Shown one piece after another: positions 9,582 to 19,498 of a DNA stretch of 64,000 nucleotides (position 1 is its first letter; each line of letters opens with the position of its first letter). The notes below the pieces were generated by a model. It saw only the letters and a list, made by a program, of their open reading frames with translations, ran no database searches and was not told where the DNA came from. The stretch spans positions 1-64,000 of the forward strand of contig NZ_JAQVCH010000012.1 of assembly GCF_028689845.1 (NCBI RefSeq), in the 5' to 3' direction. Origin of the DNA: Flavobacterium sp. Its GTDB lineage: Bacteria > Bacteroidota > Bacteroidia > Flavobacteriales > Flavobacteriaceae. Both the position numbers and the translations under genes were made by a program.

Positions 9582-9797
9582 ATGAGAATTGTCCCAAATA
9601 AATTTTTGGTTAAAATAGGAGTTTGCCTTTTGCTTATTTCAGGTTATACTGTTCAAGCACAAAATGCTCCACCACCACCAACGCCACCACCACCAGGTAC
9701 ACCAATTGATAATTGGATACCAGTTCTTTTTGTTGTGGGTTTACTGATTGCTTTTTATAAATTCAAAAATATTCAACTAAAAAAAACTCTGAAGTAA
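9582..9797 (+). CDS. Small exported protein, PID-CTERM-like sorting signal
   Basis: Signal peptide, APPPPTPPPPGTPIDNW, single TM, basic tail. Confidence 0.65.
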   Translation: MRIVPNKFLVKIGVCLLLISGYTVQAQNAPPPPTPPPPGTPIDNWIPVLFVVGLLIAFYKFKNIQLKKTLK

Positions 9798-9812
9798 TTC
9801 AGAGTTTTTTTT
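9783..9812 (+). terminator. Rho-independent terminator
   Basis: aaactctgaagtaattcagagttttttttt. Confidence 0.85.
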
Positions 9813-9814
9813 TG

Positions 9815-10405
9815 TTATCGATTAAATTGATATAATCGAGAGACATATTTGCCAATGACATCAAATTCTAAGTTAATTTTACTCCCAATCTGAAAGTTTT
9901 TAAAATTAGTGTGTTCGTAAGTATATGGAATAATTGCGACACTAAATTCGTTTTGTTTAGAATTCACTACGGTTAAACTCACACCATTTACTGTAATCGA
10001 ACCTTTTTCAATGGTTATGTTTTTCCAAGCTGGATCATATTCAAAAGTAATATACCAACTTCCTTCTGATTCTTTTATTGCGATGCAATGCCCAATTTGG
10101 TCAACATGACCTTGAACAAGATGGCCGTCAAGTCGGGCATCGAGCTTCATTGCTCGTTCTAAATTTAGAATATCACCAATTTTCCAATCACCAATTGTTG
10201 TTTTATCAATTGTTTCTTGAATGGCGGTTACCGTATACATTTCTTCTTTAATTGCCACTACGGTTAAACAGATGCCGTTGTGTGCCAAACTTTGATCAAT
10301 TTTTAAAGAAGGGGTAATAGAAGAAGAGACAGATAGATGAAGATTACTGCCTTCACGTTGAATATCTTGGATGATTCCAAGAGTTTCTATGATTCCTGTA
10401 AACAT
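9815..10405 (-). CDS. ribE: Riboflavin synthase alpha subunit
   Basis: MFTGIIETLGII; duplicated lumazine-binding halves (NGICLTVV..., NGVSLTVV...). Confidence 0.95.
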   Translation of the reverse strand: MFTGIIETLGIIQDIQREGSNLHLSVSSSITPSLKIDQSLAHNGICLTVVAIKEEMYTVTAIQETIDKTTIGDWKIGDILNLERAMKLDARLDGHLVQGHVDQIGHCIAIKESEGSWYITFEYDPAWKNITIEKGSITVNGVSLTVVNSKQNEFSVAIIPYTYEHTNFKNFQIGSKINLEFDVIGKYVSRLYQFNR

Positions 10406-10462
10406 TTGCGTTTTATTTTCTTAAATTTGCACTTCAAAAGTAGCAATAAATTACGGGAAGAC

Positions 10463-11512
10463 ATGGTTAAAAAAGCAGAAAATATCTTGGTTGGAATTTC
10501 AATTGGCGATTTAAACGGCATTGGATGTGAAGTGGTACTCAAAACTTTTGAAGATGCGAGAATGTTAGAGCTTTGCACGCCTGTGATTTTTGCCAATGTA
10601 AAAATATTATCCTTTCTTCGTAAAAGCTTTGAATCTACAGCGGTACTTCATGGCATTGATAAATTGGAACAAATTGTCCCGGGAAAAATTAATGTGTTCA
10701 ATTTGTGGAAAGAAAGTTTTAATTTAGAATATGGCGTTGCCGATGAAATTGTTGGAAATTATGCAATTAAGTCTTTCGTAGCCGCAACCCAAGCCTTGAA
10801 AGAAGGAATTGTTGATGTATTGGTCACGGCTCCAATTAATAAATACAATATTCAATCGGAAGAATTTAAATTTCCTGGACATACCGATTATCTTAATCAA
10901 GAACTAGAAGGAGATGCCCTTATGTTGATGGTAAATGATAATTTGCGGGTGGGTTTATTAACTGATCATGTGCCCGTTTCAGAAATTTCAAAACATTTGA
11001 CAGAAAAATTAATTCGTCAAAAAATTAAAACGATTAAGCACACATTGGTTCAAGATTTTAAAATCAGCAAACCAAAAATTGCAGTTTTAGGACTTAATCC
11101 ACATTGTGGAGATCAAGGCGTAATTGGTAAAGAGGATGATGAGGTGATTCGGCCAACACTTAAAAAAATGTTTGACGAAGGGACTTTTGTTTTTGGTCCT
11201 TATGCAGCTGATAGTTTTTTTGGACAAAAAGCACATGAAAATTTTGATGCGGTTATTGCTTGTTATCACGATCAAGGATTGATTCCGTTTAAAACACTTT
11301 CGTTTGGACATGGCGTAAATTACACTGCGGGTTTAGATAAAATCCGAACATCACCCGATCACGGAACTGCATTTGAGATTGCGGGAAAAAACCAAGCCGA
11401 TAATAATTCGTTTAAAGAAGCAGTTTATTTAGCAATAGATATCTATAAAGCCAGAATTGAGTATGCTCAAATTACCGAAAACCCCCTAAAAACAAAAGAA
11501 AAACAGTTTTAA
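10463..11512 (+). CDS. pdxA: 4-hydroxythreonine-4-phosphate dehydrogenase
   Basis: VGISIGDLNGIGCEV...APINKYNIQ...FPGHTDYL...LNPHCGDQG...HDQGLIPFKTLSF...RTSPDHGTAFEIAG; start at the internal Met. Confidence 0.95.
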   Translation: MVKKAENILVGISIGDLNGIGCEVVLKTFEDARMLELCTPVIFANVKILSFLRKSFESTAVLHGIDKLEQIVPGKINVFNLWKESFNLEYGVADEIVGNYAIKSFVAATQALKEGIVDVLVTAPINKYNIQSEEFKFPGHTDYLNQELEGDALMLMVNDNLRVGLLTDHVPVSEISKHLTEKLIRQKIKTIKHTLVQDFKISKPKIAVLGLNPHCGDQGVIGKEDDEVIRPTLKKMFDEGTFVFGPYAADSFFGQKAHENFDAVIACYHDQGLIPFKTLSFGHGVNYTAGLDKIRTSPDHGTAFEIAGKNQADNNSFKEAVYLAIDIYKARIEYAQITENPLKTKEKQF

Positions 11513-11535
11513 ACAAAAAAATGTTTATAACTGTA

Positions 11536-11563
11536 TTGGATTTGCGATAATTTTATATCTTTG
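11536..11563 (+). promoter_or_regulatory. Bacteroidota-type promoter upstream of DUF177/rpmF
   Basis: TTG-N17-TATCTTTG. Confidence 0.55.
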
Positions 11564-11596
11564 CAAACCCAATTTTTGGGACAAATTGTTGAGGAG

Positions 11597-12136
11597 ATGA
11601 AAGTATCTAATGAATTTTTAATTCCGTTTGTCGGATTAAAGCTAGGAAAACATCAATTTGACTTTCAAATAGATAAAAAGTTCTTTGATCGCTTTGAATA
11701 TGATGATTTTGAAAGCTGTAGCATCAAAACAACGGTTGTTTTAGAAAAAAAAGCAACCTTGTTAGAGTTACACTTCAAACACAAAGGAACCATTAAGGTG
11801 CCTTGTGATTTGACCAATGAAGTATTTGATTTGCCTATAAAAGGAAATATCAACCTTATTGTGCAATTTGGAGATGCTTTTAATGATGAAAATGAAGAAA
11901 TATTGATATTACCTCATGGCGAATTTCAAATTGATTTAGCACAATACATTTATGAAATGATTGTCTTGTCCATTCCTTTAAAAAGAGTTCATCCCGGTGT
12001 AAAAGACGGAACATTACAATCAGAAGCTATCGAAAAACTGCAAGAATTGACAGTCAAAGAAACGAAGAAAGAAAAGAAAACAGAAGAAACAGACCCACGG
12101 TGGGATCAATTAAAGAAACTATTAACGGATAAATAA
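11597..12136 (+). CDS. YceD/DUF177 family protein
   Basis: Position immediately upstream of rpmF and DUF177-like sequence (VPCDLTNEVFDLPIKG...). Confidence 0.85.
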   Translation: MKVSNEFLIPFVGLKLGKHQFDFQIDKKFFDRFEYDDFESCSIKTTVVLEKKATLLELHFKHKGTIKVPCDLTNEVFDLPIKGNINLIVQFGDAFNDENEEILILPHGEFQIDLAQYIYEMIVLSIPLKRVHPGVKDGTLQSEAIEKLQELTVKETKKEKKTEETDPRWDQLKKLLTDK

Positions 12137-12145
12137 TATAGTAAA

Positions 12146-12340
12146 ATGGCACATCCAAAGAGAAAAACCTCGAAAACTAGAAGAGACAAAAGAAGAACTC
12201 ATTATAAAGCAACAGTAGCTCAAATTGCTACTTGTCCAATCACTGGCGAAGCACATTTATACCACAGAGCTTACTGGCATGAAGGTAAAATGTATTACAG
12301 AGGCCAAGTTGTGATTGACAAAACTGAAGCGGTTGCTTAG
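12146..12340 (+). CDS. rpmF: 50S ribosomal protein L32
   Basis: [22 protein letters not shown]. Confidence 0.97.
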   Translation: MAHPKRKTSKTRRDKRRTHYKATVAQIATCPITGEAHLYHRAYWHEGKMYYRGQVVIDKTEAVA

Positions 12341-12363
12341 TACTTTTTTTATAGCATAAAGAT

Positions 12364-12390
12364 AAACTCTCACTTGTTGAGAGTTTTTTG
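12364..12390 (+). terminator. Rho-independent terminator
   Basis: aaactctcacttgttgagagttttttg. Confidence 0.85.
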
Positions 12391-12502
12391 TTATACCTAT
12401 ATTTTAACGAAATAAGCATTTAAAATCGACAAAGTTTAGATTTTTTTTTGTAATTTCCACCTCTTTTATCCTTCATGGACAAAAGAAAAAATAGCAAACC
12501 CT

Positions 12503-13501
12503 ATGAGTAAAATAACAGCCGCCATCACCGCAGTTGGTGCTTATGTTCCTGAATACGTGTTGTCTAATGAAATGTTGGAAACCCTTGTGGAAACTAATGA
12601 TGAATGGATTACTTCTAGAACGGGAATAAAAGAAAGAAGATTATTAAAGGAAGAAGGAAAAGGGACTTCTTTTTTAGCTATAAAAGCTGCTCAAAATTTA
12701 ATCGAGAAAAAAAATCTCGATCCTGCCGAAATAGATTTAGTTATTTTGGCCACAGCAACACCTGATATGCCTGTTGCGACAACAGCCGTTTATGTGGCTA
12801 CCCAAATTGGAGCAGTGAATGCATTTGCTTATGATTTACAAGCGGCTTGCTCAAGCTTTTTATACGGGATGTCTACTGCCGCAGCCTATATCCAAGCCGG
12901 ACGTTATAAAAAAGTACTCTTAATTGGAGCGGATAAAATGTCCTCTATCATTGATTACACTGACCGTGCTACCTGCATCATTTTTGGTGATGGAGCTGGA
13001 GCAGTCTTGTTTGAACCAAATACGGAAGGACTTGGTCTTCAGGACGAATTCCTTCGAAGTGATGGAATCGGGAGAGAATTTTTAAAAATTGAAGCTGGTG
13101 GTTCTATTTTACCTGCTTCACAAGAAACGGTTGATCAAAGAAAACACTTCGTTTATCAAGATGGGAAAACCGTTTTTAAATATGCTGTTTCAGGAATGGC
13201 CGATGTGAGTGAAAAAATTATGCAACGCAATAATTTATCGCACGATGATATCAATTGGTTGGTGGCCCATCAAGCCAATAAACGAATTATTGATGCTACT
13301 TCTAACCGAATGAAGCTTGATGAAAGTAAAGTCTTAATTAATATTGAACGATACGGAAATACCACTTCCGCAACTTTACCTTTATTATTAAATGATTTTG
13401 AAAGCAAATTTAAAAAAGGAGATAACCTTATCTTTGCTGCTTTTGGCGGTGGATTTACATGGGGAGCAATCTACTTAAAATGGGCTTACGATAAAAAATA
13501 A
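12503..13501 (+). CDS. fabH: 3-oxoacyl-ACP synthase III
   Basis: DLQAACSSFLYGM active-site Cys, NTTSATLPL, FAAFGGGFTWGA. Confidence 0.96.
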   Translation: MSKITAAITAVGAYVPEYVLSNEMLETLVETNDEWITSRTGIKERRLLKEEGKGTSFLAIKAAQNLIEKKNLDPAEIDLVILATATPDMPVATTAVYVATQIGAVNAFAYDLQAACSSFLYGMSTAAAYIQAGRYKKVLLIGADKMSSIIDYTDRATCIIFGDGAGAVLFEPNTEGLGLQDEFLRSDGIGREFLKIEAGGSILPASQETVDQRKHFVYQDGKTVFKYAVSGMADVSEKIMQRNNLSHDDINWLVAHQANKRIIDATSNRMKLDESKVLINIERYGNTTSATLPLLLNDFESKFKKGDNLIFAAFGGGFTWGAIYLKWAYDKK

Positions 13502-13523
13502 ATAAAACTAAACTAAAAATATT

Positions 13524-14015
13524 ATGGATATTAGAGAAATTCAAAACCTAATCAAGTTTGTAGCCAAATCAGGAGCTACAGAAGTAAAATTAGAAATGGA
13601 TGATTTTAAAATCACCATCAAAACTACAGAAGCAGGAGCAGCAGAAGCTTCCTATTTCCATCATTATCCTGCTGGTCAACAAATGCCACAGATGATGCCA
13701 CAACAACCAATGCCAGCTGCAGCAGCTCCAACTTCTGCTCCAGCAGTAGCAGCCGAGTCAGAGGAAAACTCTAAATATGTGATGATCAAATCACCTATGA
13801 TTGGCACGTTATATCGCAAACCAGCTCCAGATAAAGCTCCGTTTGTAGAAGTTGGTGCTACAATTTCTAAAGGAGATCCTGTTTGTGTAATTGAAGCGAT
13901 GAAATTATTTAATGAAATTGAAGCAGAAATTTCAGGTAAAATTGTTAAAATTTTAGTCGATGACATGTCGCCAGTAGAATTTGACCAACCTTTATTCTTA
14001 GTAGATCCATCATAA
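13524..14015 (+). CDS. accB: Acetyl-CoA carboxylase biotin carboxyl carrier protein
   Basis: EAMKLFNEIEAE biotinylation motif. Confidence 0.97.
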   Translation: MDIREIQNLIKFVAKSGATEVKLEMDDFKITIKTTEAGAAEASYFHHYPAGQQMPQMMPQQPMPAAAAPTSAPAVAAESEENSKYVMIKSPMIGTLYRKPAPDKAPFVEVGATISKGDPVCVIEAMKLFNEIEAEISGKIVKILVDDMSPVEFDQPLFLVDPS

Positions 14016-14101
14016 TTCTTTTGAAATTCCAATAAACAAAATACAAATTCCAATTTTTTGGATTTTGGGATTTGGGATTTGTAATTTTAAAATTTAATAA
14101 G

Positions 14102-15448
14102 ATGTTTAAAAAAATATTAATTGCTAATCGAGGAGAAATTGCACTTCGTGTGATTAGAACCTGTCGAGAAATGGGCATCAAAACGGTGGCGGTTTACTCT
14201 ACAGCCGATGCAGAAAGCCTTCACGTGAAGTTTGCGGATGAAGCGGTTTGCATTGGACCACCACCAAGTAAGGACTCTTATTTAAAGATGTCTAATATCA
14301 TTGCGGCAGCAGAAATCACGAATGCCGATGCAATACATCCGGGTTATGGTTTTCTGTCTGAAAACGCCAAATTTTCAAAGATTTGTCAAGAACACGGCAT
14401 CAAGTTTATTGGAGCTTCTCCAGAAATGATTGAAAAAATGGGGGATAAAGCTACAGCTAAAGCCACGATGAAAGAAGCGGGTGTGCCTTGTGTTCCAGGA
14501 TCTGAAGGACTCTTAGAATCTTTTGAACAAGCTCAAGAAATTGCCAAAGAAATGGGTTATCCAGTCATGATTAAAGCAACTGCTGGTGGTGGTGGAAAAG
14601 GAATGAGAGCAGTTTGGAAGGCAGAAGATTTGTTAAAAGCTTGGGAAAGTGCTCGTCAAGAATCGGCAGCAGCGTTTGGCAATGACGGCATGTATATGGA
14701 GAAACTTATTGAAGAACCACGGCATATTGAAATTCAAATTGTGGGTGATGCCTACGGAAAAGCTTGTCATTTATCTGAAAGAGATTGTTCGGTTCAACGT
14801 CGTCATCAAAAACTGACAGAAGAAACGCCGTCTCCATTTATGACCGACGAATTACGTTTAAAAATGGGTGATGCAGCCGTAAAAGCAGCAGAATATATCA
14901 AGTATGAAGGAGCAGGAACGGTTGAATTTTTAGTAGACAAACACCGTAATTTCTATTTTATGGAAATGAATACGCGAATTCAAGTAGAACATCCCATTAC
15001 AGAACAAGTCATTGATTATGATTTGATTCGTGAGCAGATTTTAGTGGCGGCAGGTGTTCCGATTTCAGGCAAAAATTATTTGCCGAAATTGCATTCAATT
15101 GAGTGTCGGATTAATGCAGAAGATCCGTATAACGATTTTCGTCCATCACCAGGAAAGATTACTGTTTTACATGCACCTGGTGGACATGGAGTTCGCTTGG
15201 ATACGCATGTGTATGCGGGTTATACGATTCCGCCGAATTACGATTCGATGATTGCAAAACTAATTACGACCGCTCAAACAAGAGAAGAGGCAATTAGTAA
15301 AATGAAAAGAGCTTTGGATGAGTTTTATATTGAAGGAATTAAAACTACCATTCCGTTTCACCGTCAATTGATGGATGAACCAGATTATGTGGCTGGAAAT
15401 TACACAACCAAATTCATGGAGTCTTTTAAAATGAATGACCCTGAATAA
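14102..15448 (+). CDS. accC: Acetyl-CoA carboxylase biotin carboxylase subunit
   Basis: [23 protein letters not shown]...[15 protein letters not shown]. Confidence 0.98.
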   Translation: MFKKILIANRGEIALRVIRTCREMGIKTVAVYSTADAESLHVKFADEAVCIGPPPSKDSYLKMSNIIAAAEITNADAIHPGYGFLSENAKFSKICQEHGIKFIGASPEMIEKMGDKATAKATMKEAGVPCVPGSEGLLESFEQAQEIAKEMGYPVMIKATAGGGGKGMRAVWKAEDLLKAWESARQESAAAFGNDGMYMEKLIEEPRHIEIQIVGDAYGKACHLSERDCSVQRRHQKLTEETPSPFMTDELRLKMGDAAVKAAEYIKYEGAGTVEFLVDKHRNFYFMEMNTRIQVEHPITEQVIDYDLIREQILVAAGVPISGKNYLPKLHSIECRINAEDPYNDFRPSPGKITVLHAPGGHGVRLDTHVYAGYTIPPNYDSMIAKLITTAQTREEAISKMKRALDEFYIEGIKTTIPFHRQLMDEPDYVAGNYTTKFMESFKMNDPE

Positions 15449-15466
15449 ACTCAAAATATAGTAAAA

Positions 15467-15496
15467 AAAATCCCAAGTGCCAACTTGGGATTTTTG
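15467..15496. terminator. Rho-independent terminator
   Basis: aaatcccaagt-gcc-aacttgggattttt. Confidence 0.85.
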
Positions 15497-15510
15497 TTTT
15501 TATAAATAAA

Positions 15511-17415
15511 TTACAAGGTCTCTTTCAACCAACCAAAAAATTCGCGTTGCCATACCATCGCATTTTGTGGTTTTAGAACCCAATGGTTCTCTTCTGGAAA
15601 ATACAAAAACCGGCTTTTAATACCGCGTAATTGTGCCGCTTGAAAAGCTTCTTGCCCTTGACCAATTGGTACCCGATAATCTTTTCCGCCTTGAATAACC
15701 AATATAGGAGTGTCCCATTTTGAAACTAAATGTATCGGATTGAATTGAGTATAGGTTTTTTGTGCAGCCGCATTTTCTTTTTCCCAATACGGACCACCGC
15801 TATCCCAGTCTGTAAAAAACACTTCTTCTGTGGTTCCATACATGCTTTCTAGATTAAATACTCCACAATGTGAAATAAATGTTTTGAATCGTTTGTTGTG
15901 AATTCCAGCTAAATAAAATACGGAATAACCGCCATAACTAGCTCCTACCGCACCTATTCTCGCGTTGTCTACATAAGTTTCTTTGGCAACGTCGTCAATA
16001 GCAGAAAGGTAATCATCCATAACTTGTCCGCCCCAATCTTTGCTAATTTGTTCATTCCACTCTACGCCATGACCAGGCATTCCTCTGCGATTCGGAGCAA
16101 CGATGACATAGCCTTGTGAAGCCATCAACGAAAAATTCCAACGAAAAGAATAGGTTTGAGTTAACGCACTTTGTGGTCCACCTTGACAATATAATAGCGT
16201 TGGGTATTTTTTAGTTTTATCAAAATTTGGAGGAAGAATGACCCAAACCAACATTTTTTTATTATCGGTGGTGGTTACATATCTTTTTTCATAGGTTGGT
16301 AAACGCAGTTCGTTATAGGTTTTGGTGTTTACTTGTGTTATTTGAACCCACGTTTTTTTCTTAATATCATATGAGAAAATTTCTTTTGCATGGTTCATAT
16401 CCGTACGAGTTAATATGATTTTGCCTTCTGAAAAACCAACAATATCACTGACATCAAATGGTCCATCGGTGACTTGTTTTACCGTGACGGCAATTCGGGT
16501 TACGCCTGGAAAATTAACTTCAAACAGTTGTTTGGTTCCATCAATCGCAGCAGTAAAATAGATTTTTTTACCATCCGGACTCCATTTATAACCATCGACT
16601 GTACCGTCCCAATTGGCAGTGAGATTCATATCGAAACCTTTAAATCGAACAATAAGGTCATTTTTATCGGCCTCATAGCCATTGCGTTTCATTTGTAACC
16701 AAGTCAATTCGCCATTCGGTGAAAAAGAAGGGTTGGTATCGTAACCTAAATTTTTTTCGGTTAGGTTTTTTGTTGTTTTCTGCTCTAAACTATATTCGTA
16801 TAAATCGGTGTTGGTAGACGTTGCATAGGCCGTTCCCACTTCTTTTTTAGCAACATAAACAATATTTCTTCCGTCTGGAGACCAAATGTAATCTTCATCG
16901 CCGCCAAATGGTTTTTGTGGTGAATCATATAATTCACCCTTCATAATATCAATAAAAGATTTTTCTTTTCCAATTTCAGAATAGCCTACGTGGTTGTAGG
17001 TTCCGTCACGCCAAGTGTCCCAATGACGATAATCTAAACCATTGTATACTTGAGCATTTGCCTTTTCTAGTTCTGGATATAGATCTTTTCCCAAAACGTT
17101 GGCAACTTTAATTTCTTCGTGAGAAAGTTTGAATTTCCCGTTTGACGAAACGTTTTTGTCTTTTAAATTTGTTTCAGTTTCTTTTATTTCAACTGCATTT
17201 CCTCCCGAGAGGGGAATCGTATAAAATTTTGTAGTCGATTTATTTTCTTCGATAGAAGGGATAGAAACTTGATAAACGATGTTTTTTCCATCAGTAGAAA
17301 TTCCTAAAGCAGAAACTCGACCAAGCTGCCAAAGCATTTCGGGAGTTAGTGTTTTTTGTGCCGAAAGCGAACTTGCACTCATAATCAAACTGAGCATTAA
17401 AATTGTTTTTTTCAT
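15511..17415 (-). CDS. S9 family peptidase (prolyl oligopeptidase family), secreted
   Basis: Signal peptide, beta-propeller WSPDG repeats, GASYGGYSVFYLAG nucleophile. Confidence 0.93.
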   Translation of the reverse strand: MKKTILMLSLIMSASSLSAQKTLTPEMLWQLGRVSALGISTDGKNIVYQVSIPSIEENKSTTKFYTIPLSGGNAVEIKETETNLKDKNVSSNGKFKLSHEEIKVANVLGKDLYPELEKANAQVYNGLDYRHWDTWRDGTYNHVGYSEIGKEKSFIDIMKGELYDSPQKPFGGDEDYIWSPDGRNIVYVAKKEVGTAYATSTNTDLYEYSLEQKTTKNLTEKNLGYDTNPSFSPNGELTWLQMKRNGYEADKNDLIVRFKGFDMNLTANWDGTVDGYKWSPDGKKIYFTAAIDGTKQLFEVNFPGVTRIAVTVKQVTDGPFDVSDIVGFSEGKIILTRTDMNHAKEIFSYDIKKKTWVQITQVNTKTYNELRLPTYEKRYVTTTDNKKMLVWVILPPNFDKTKKYPTLLYCQGGPQSALTQTYSFRWNFSLMASQGYVIVAPNRRGMPGHGVEWNEQISKDWGGQVMDDYLSAIDDVAKETYVDNARIGAVGASYGGYSVFYLAGIHNKRFKTFISHCGVFNLESMYGTTEEVFFTDWDSGGPYWEKENAAAQKTYTQFNPIHLVSKWDTPILVIQGGKDYRVPIGQGQEAFQAAQLRGIKSRFLYFPEENHWVLKPQNAMVWQREFFGWLKETL

Positions 17416-17520
17416 TGTCTTGTAATTAAAGCATAAATGTACCGATTTTGTTTGTATTTTTAAACAAATAATAGACTGGTTTTGGGTTAGGATGTCTATT
17501 TTTAATTAAATATTTCTTCA

Positions 17521-18633
17521 ATGCAATTGAGTTTTTGGGAGCATAAAAATTGGTTTACAGCAGTTGACTATACTATTGTAGGTAGTGGCATTGTTGGATT
17601 ACATTGTGCTTTGCGACTACGAGAAAAATTTCCAACCGCTAAAATTTTAGTTTTAGAAAAAGGAGTTTTGCCCCAAGGAGCGAGTACTAAAAATGCTGGT
17701 TTTGCTTGTTTTGGTTCAATGTCAGAAATTTTAGATGATTTAAATGAACATAGCGAACAAGAGGTTTTTGATTTAATTCAAAGACGGTATCAGGGATTGC
17801 AATTGCTTCGGAAACGATTGGGAGATACGGTTTTAGATTTACAAATTTTTGGAGGCTATGAGCTTTTTTTAAAAGAGGAGGAAGCCACTTATGAAACTTG
17901 TTTGCAAAAATTGCCATTGGTCAACGAATTGCTACAACCCCTATTTAATGAGACTGTTTTTTCTGTAAAACAGAATAATTTTGGATTTGAAAAAACAAAA
18001 GAACAGCTGATTTTCAACCCGTTTGAAGCCCAATTAAATACGGGAAACATGATGCAAGCGTTGTTGAAAATGGCAGTTCAAAATGATGTTCTGATTCTAA
18101 ATCAACAAACAGTTCTTTCCTATGTTGAAAAAAATAAAGGTGTTGAAGTTATCCTAGCTGACTTTTCTTTTCAAACCAATAAACTTTTCTTTGCAACGAA
18201 TGGTTTTGCCTCCGACCTAACCAATGGAGACGTAAAACCAGCACGAGCCCAAGTGTTGATTACAAAACCTATTTCGAATTTAGACATCAGAGGAACGTTT
18301 CATTTGGACAAAGGCTATTATTATTTTAGAAATTTTGAAGATCGTATTTTGCTTGGAGGGGGAAGAAATTTAGATTTTGATGGTGAAACTACAATCGAAT
18401 TGACTCAAACAGAAAAAATACAAAACCATTTAGAAAAATTACTTCAAGAAGTGATTTTACCAAATCAAAAATTTGAAATTGAACATCGCTGGAGCGGAAT
18501 TATGGGTGTTGGCAAACAAAAAACCCCTATTGTTAAGCAACTGTCAACACATGTTTATTGTGGCGTTCGCTTGGGCGGAATGGGTGTTGCGATTGGTAGT
18601 TTAGTAGGTAAAGAATTAGCAGATTTGCTATAA
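17521..18633 (+). CDS. FAD-dependent oxidoreductase (DAO family)
   Basis: DYTIVGSGIVGLHCALRLRE Rossmann motif; C-terminal GVRLGGMGVAIGSLVG. Confidence 0.88.
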   Translation: MQLSFWEHKNWFTAVDYTIVGSGIVGLHCALRLREKFPTAKILVLEKGVLPQGASTKNAGFACFGSMSEILDDLNEHSEQEVFDLIQRRYQGLQLLRKRLGDTVLDLQIFGGYELFLKEEEATYETCLQKLPLVNELLQPLFNETVFSVKQNNFGFEKTKEQLIFNPFEAQLNTGNMMQALLKMAVQNDVLILNQQTVLSYVEKNKGVEVILADFSFQTNKLFFATNGFASDLTNGDVKPARAQVLITKPISNLDIRGTFHLDKGYYYFRNFEDRILLGGGRNLDFDGETTIELTQTEKIQNHLEKLLQEVILPNQKFEIEHRWSGIMGVGKQKTPIVKQLSTHVYCGVRLGGMGVAIGSLVGKELADLL

Positions 18634-18728
18634 TTTTTTTCTTAGAAAATTTAATTGGAAGTAGTTAATTAAATAGTTTTGTAAAAAGGAGTGTTTTTCT
18701 ATTTTCTTCTTACTTTTGACCAACAAAA

Positions 18729-19418
18729 TTGAGTATGATGATAAAAAAGATTTTCCGTTTTTTAGGAAAGGTAGCACTTTGGTTTTTTGGCATTTCCATC
18801 TTCATGGTTATCGTTTATAAATTTGTACCAGTTCCAATTACTCCGTTAATGATTATTCGTTCGGTAGAACAAAAAATAGATGGCAAACCGATGGTGTGTA
18901 GCCATGATTGGGTTCCGTTAGAGGAGATTTCGACCAACCTTCAAAAAGCCGTAATTGCGAGTGAAGACGGAACTTTTCTCACACACAATGGTTTTAATTT
19001 TGAAGCAATTGAAAAAGCAATGGAAGCCAATAAAAAGGGCAAGAAATTGCGTGGTGGCAGTACCATTTCACAACAAACCGCTAAAAATGTTTTTCTTTGG
19101 TCGGGACGAAGTTATTTTCGAAAAGGCTTGGAAGCTTATTTTACCGTTTTAATTGAGTTTGTCTGGGGAAAAGAACGCATCATGGAAGTCTATTTAAACA
19201 GCATCGAAATGGGTGATGGTGTTTATGGTGCTCAAGAAGCGGCTCGGGTTTGGTATCGAAAAGATGCGATTAATTTAACACCGCGTGAAGCTGCAGGAAT
19301 TGCTGTGATTCTCCCTAATCCTAGAAAATTTAAAGCATCAAACTCTTCTTCCTATATCAATAAACGAAAGAATTTTATAATGAAGCAAATGAGCTATCTA
19401 GGCAAGATTGCGTATTAA
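18729..19418 (+). CDS. mtgA: Monofunctional biosynthetic peptidoglycan transglycosylase
   Basis: AVIASEDGTFLTHNGF...GGSTISQQTAKNVFLW. Confidence 0.95.
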   Translation: MSMMIKKIFRFLGKVALWFFGISIFMVIVYKFVPVPITPLMIIRSVEQKIDGKPMVCSHDWVPLEEISTNLQKAVIASEDGTFLTHNGFNFEAIEKAMEANKKGKKLRGGSTISQQTAKNVFLWSGRSYFRKGLEAYFTVLIEFVWGKERIMEVYLNSIEMGDGVYGAQEAARVWYRKDAINLTPREAAGIAVILPNPRKFKASNSSSYINKRKNFIMKQMSYLGKIAY

Positions 19419-19498
19419 ATTAGTATAAAAAATGAACCGCTAATTCTCAGTATTTTACGTTGAGAATTAACGGTTTCCTATTTTTTTAAATCCAATTT

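Noticed and set aside
9815-10463. FMN riboswitch upstream of ribE
   Set aside because: The ribE-pdxA divergent spacer is under 60 nt, too short for the conserved RFN element.
13676-14053. 125-aa antisense ORF over accB
   Set aside because: Reverse frame of the Ala/Pro-rich linker and biotinyl domain.
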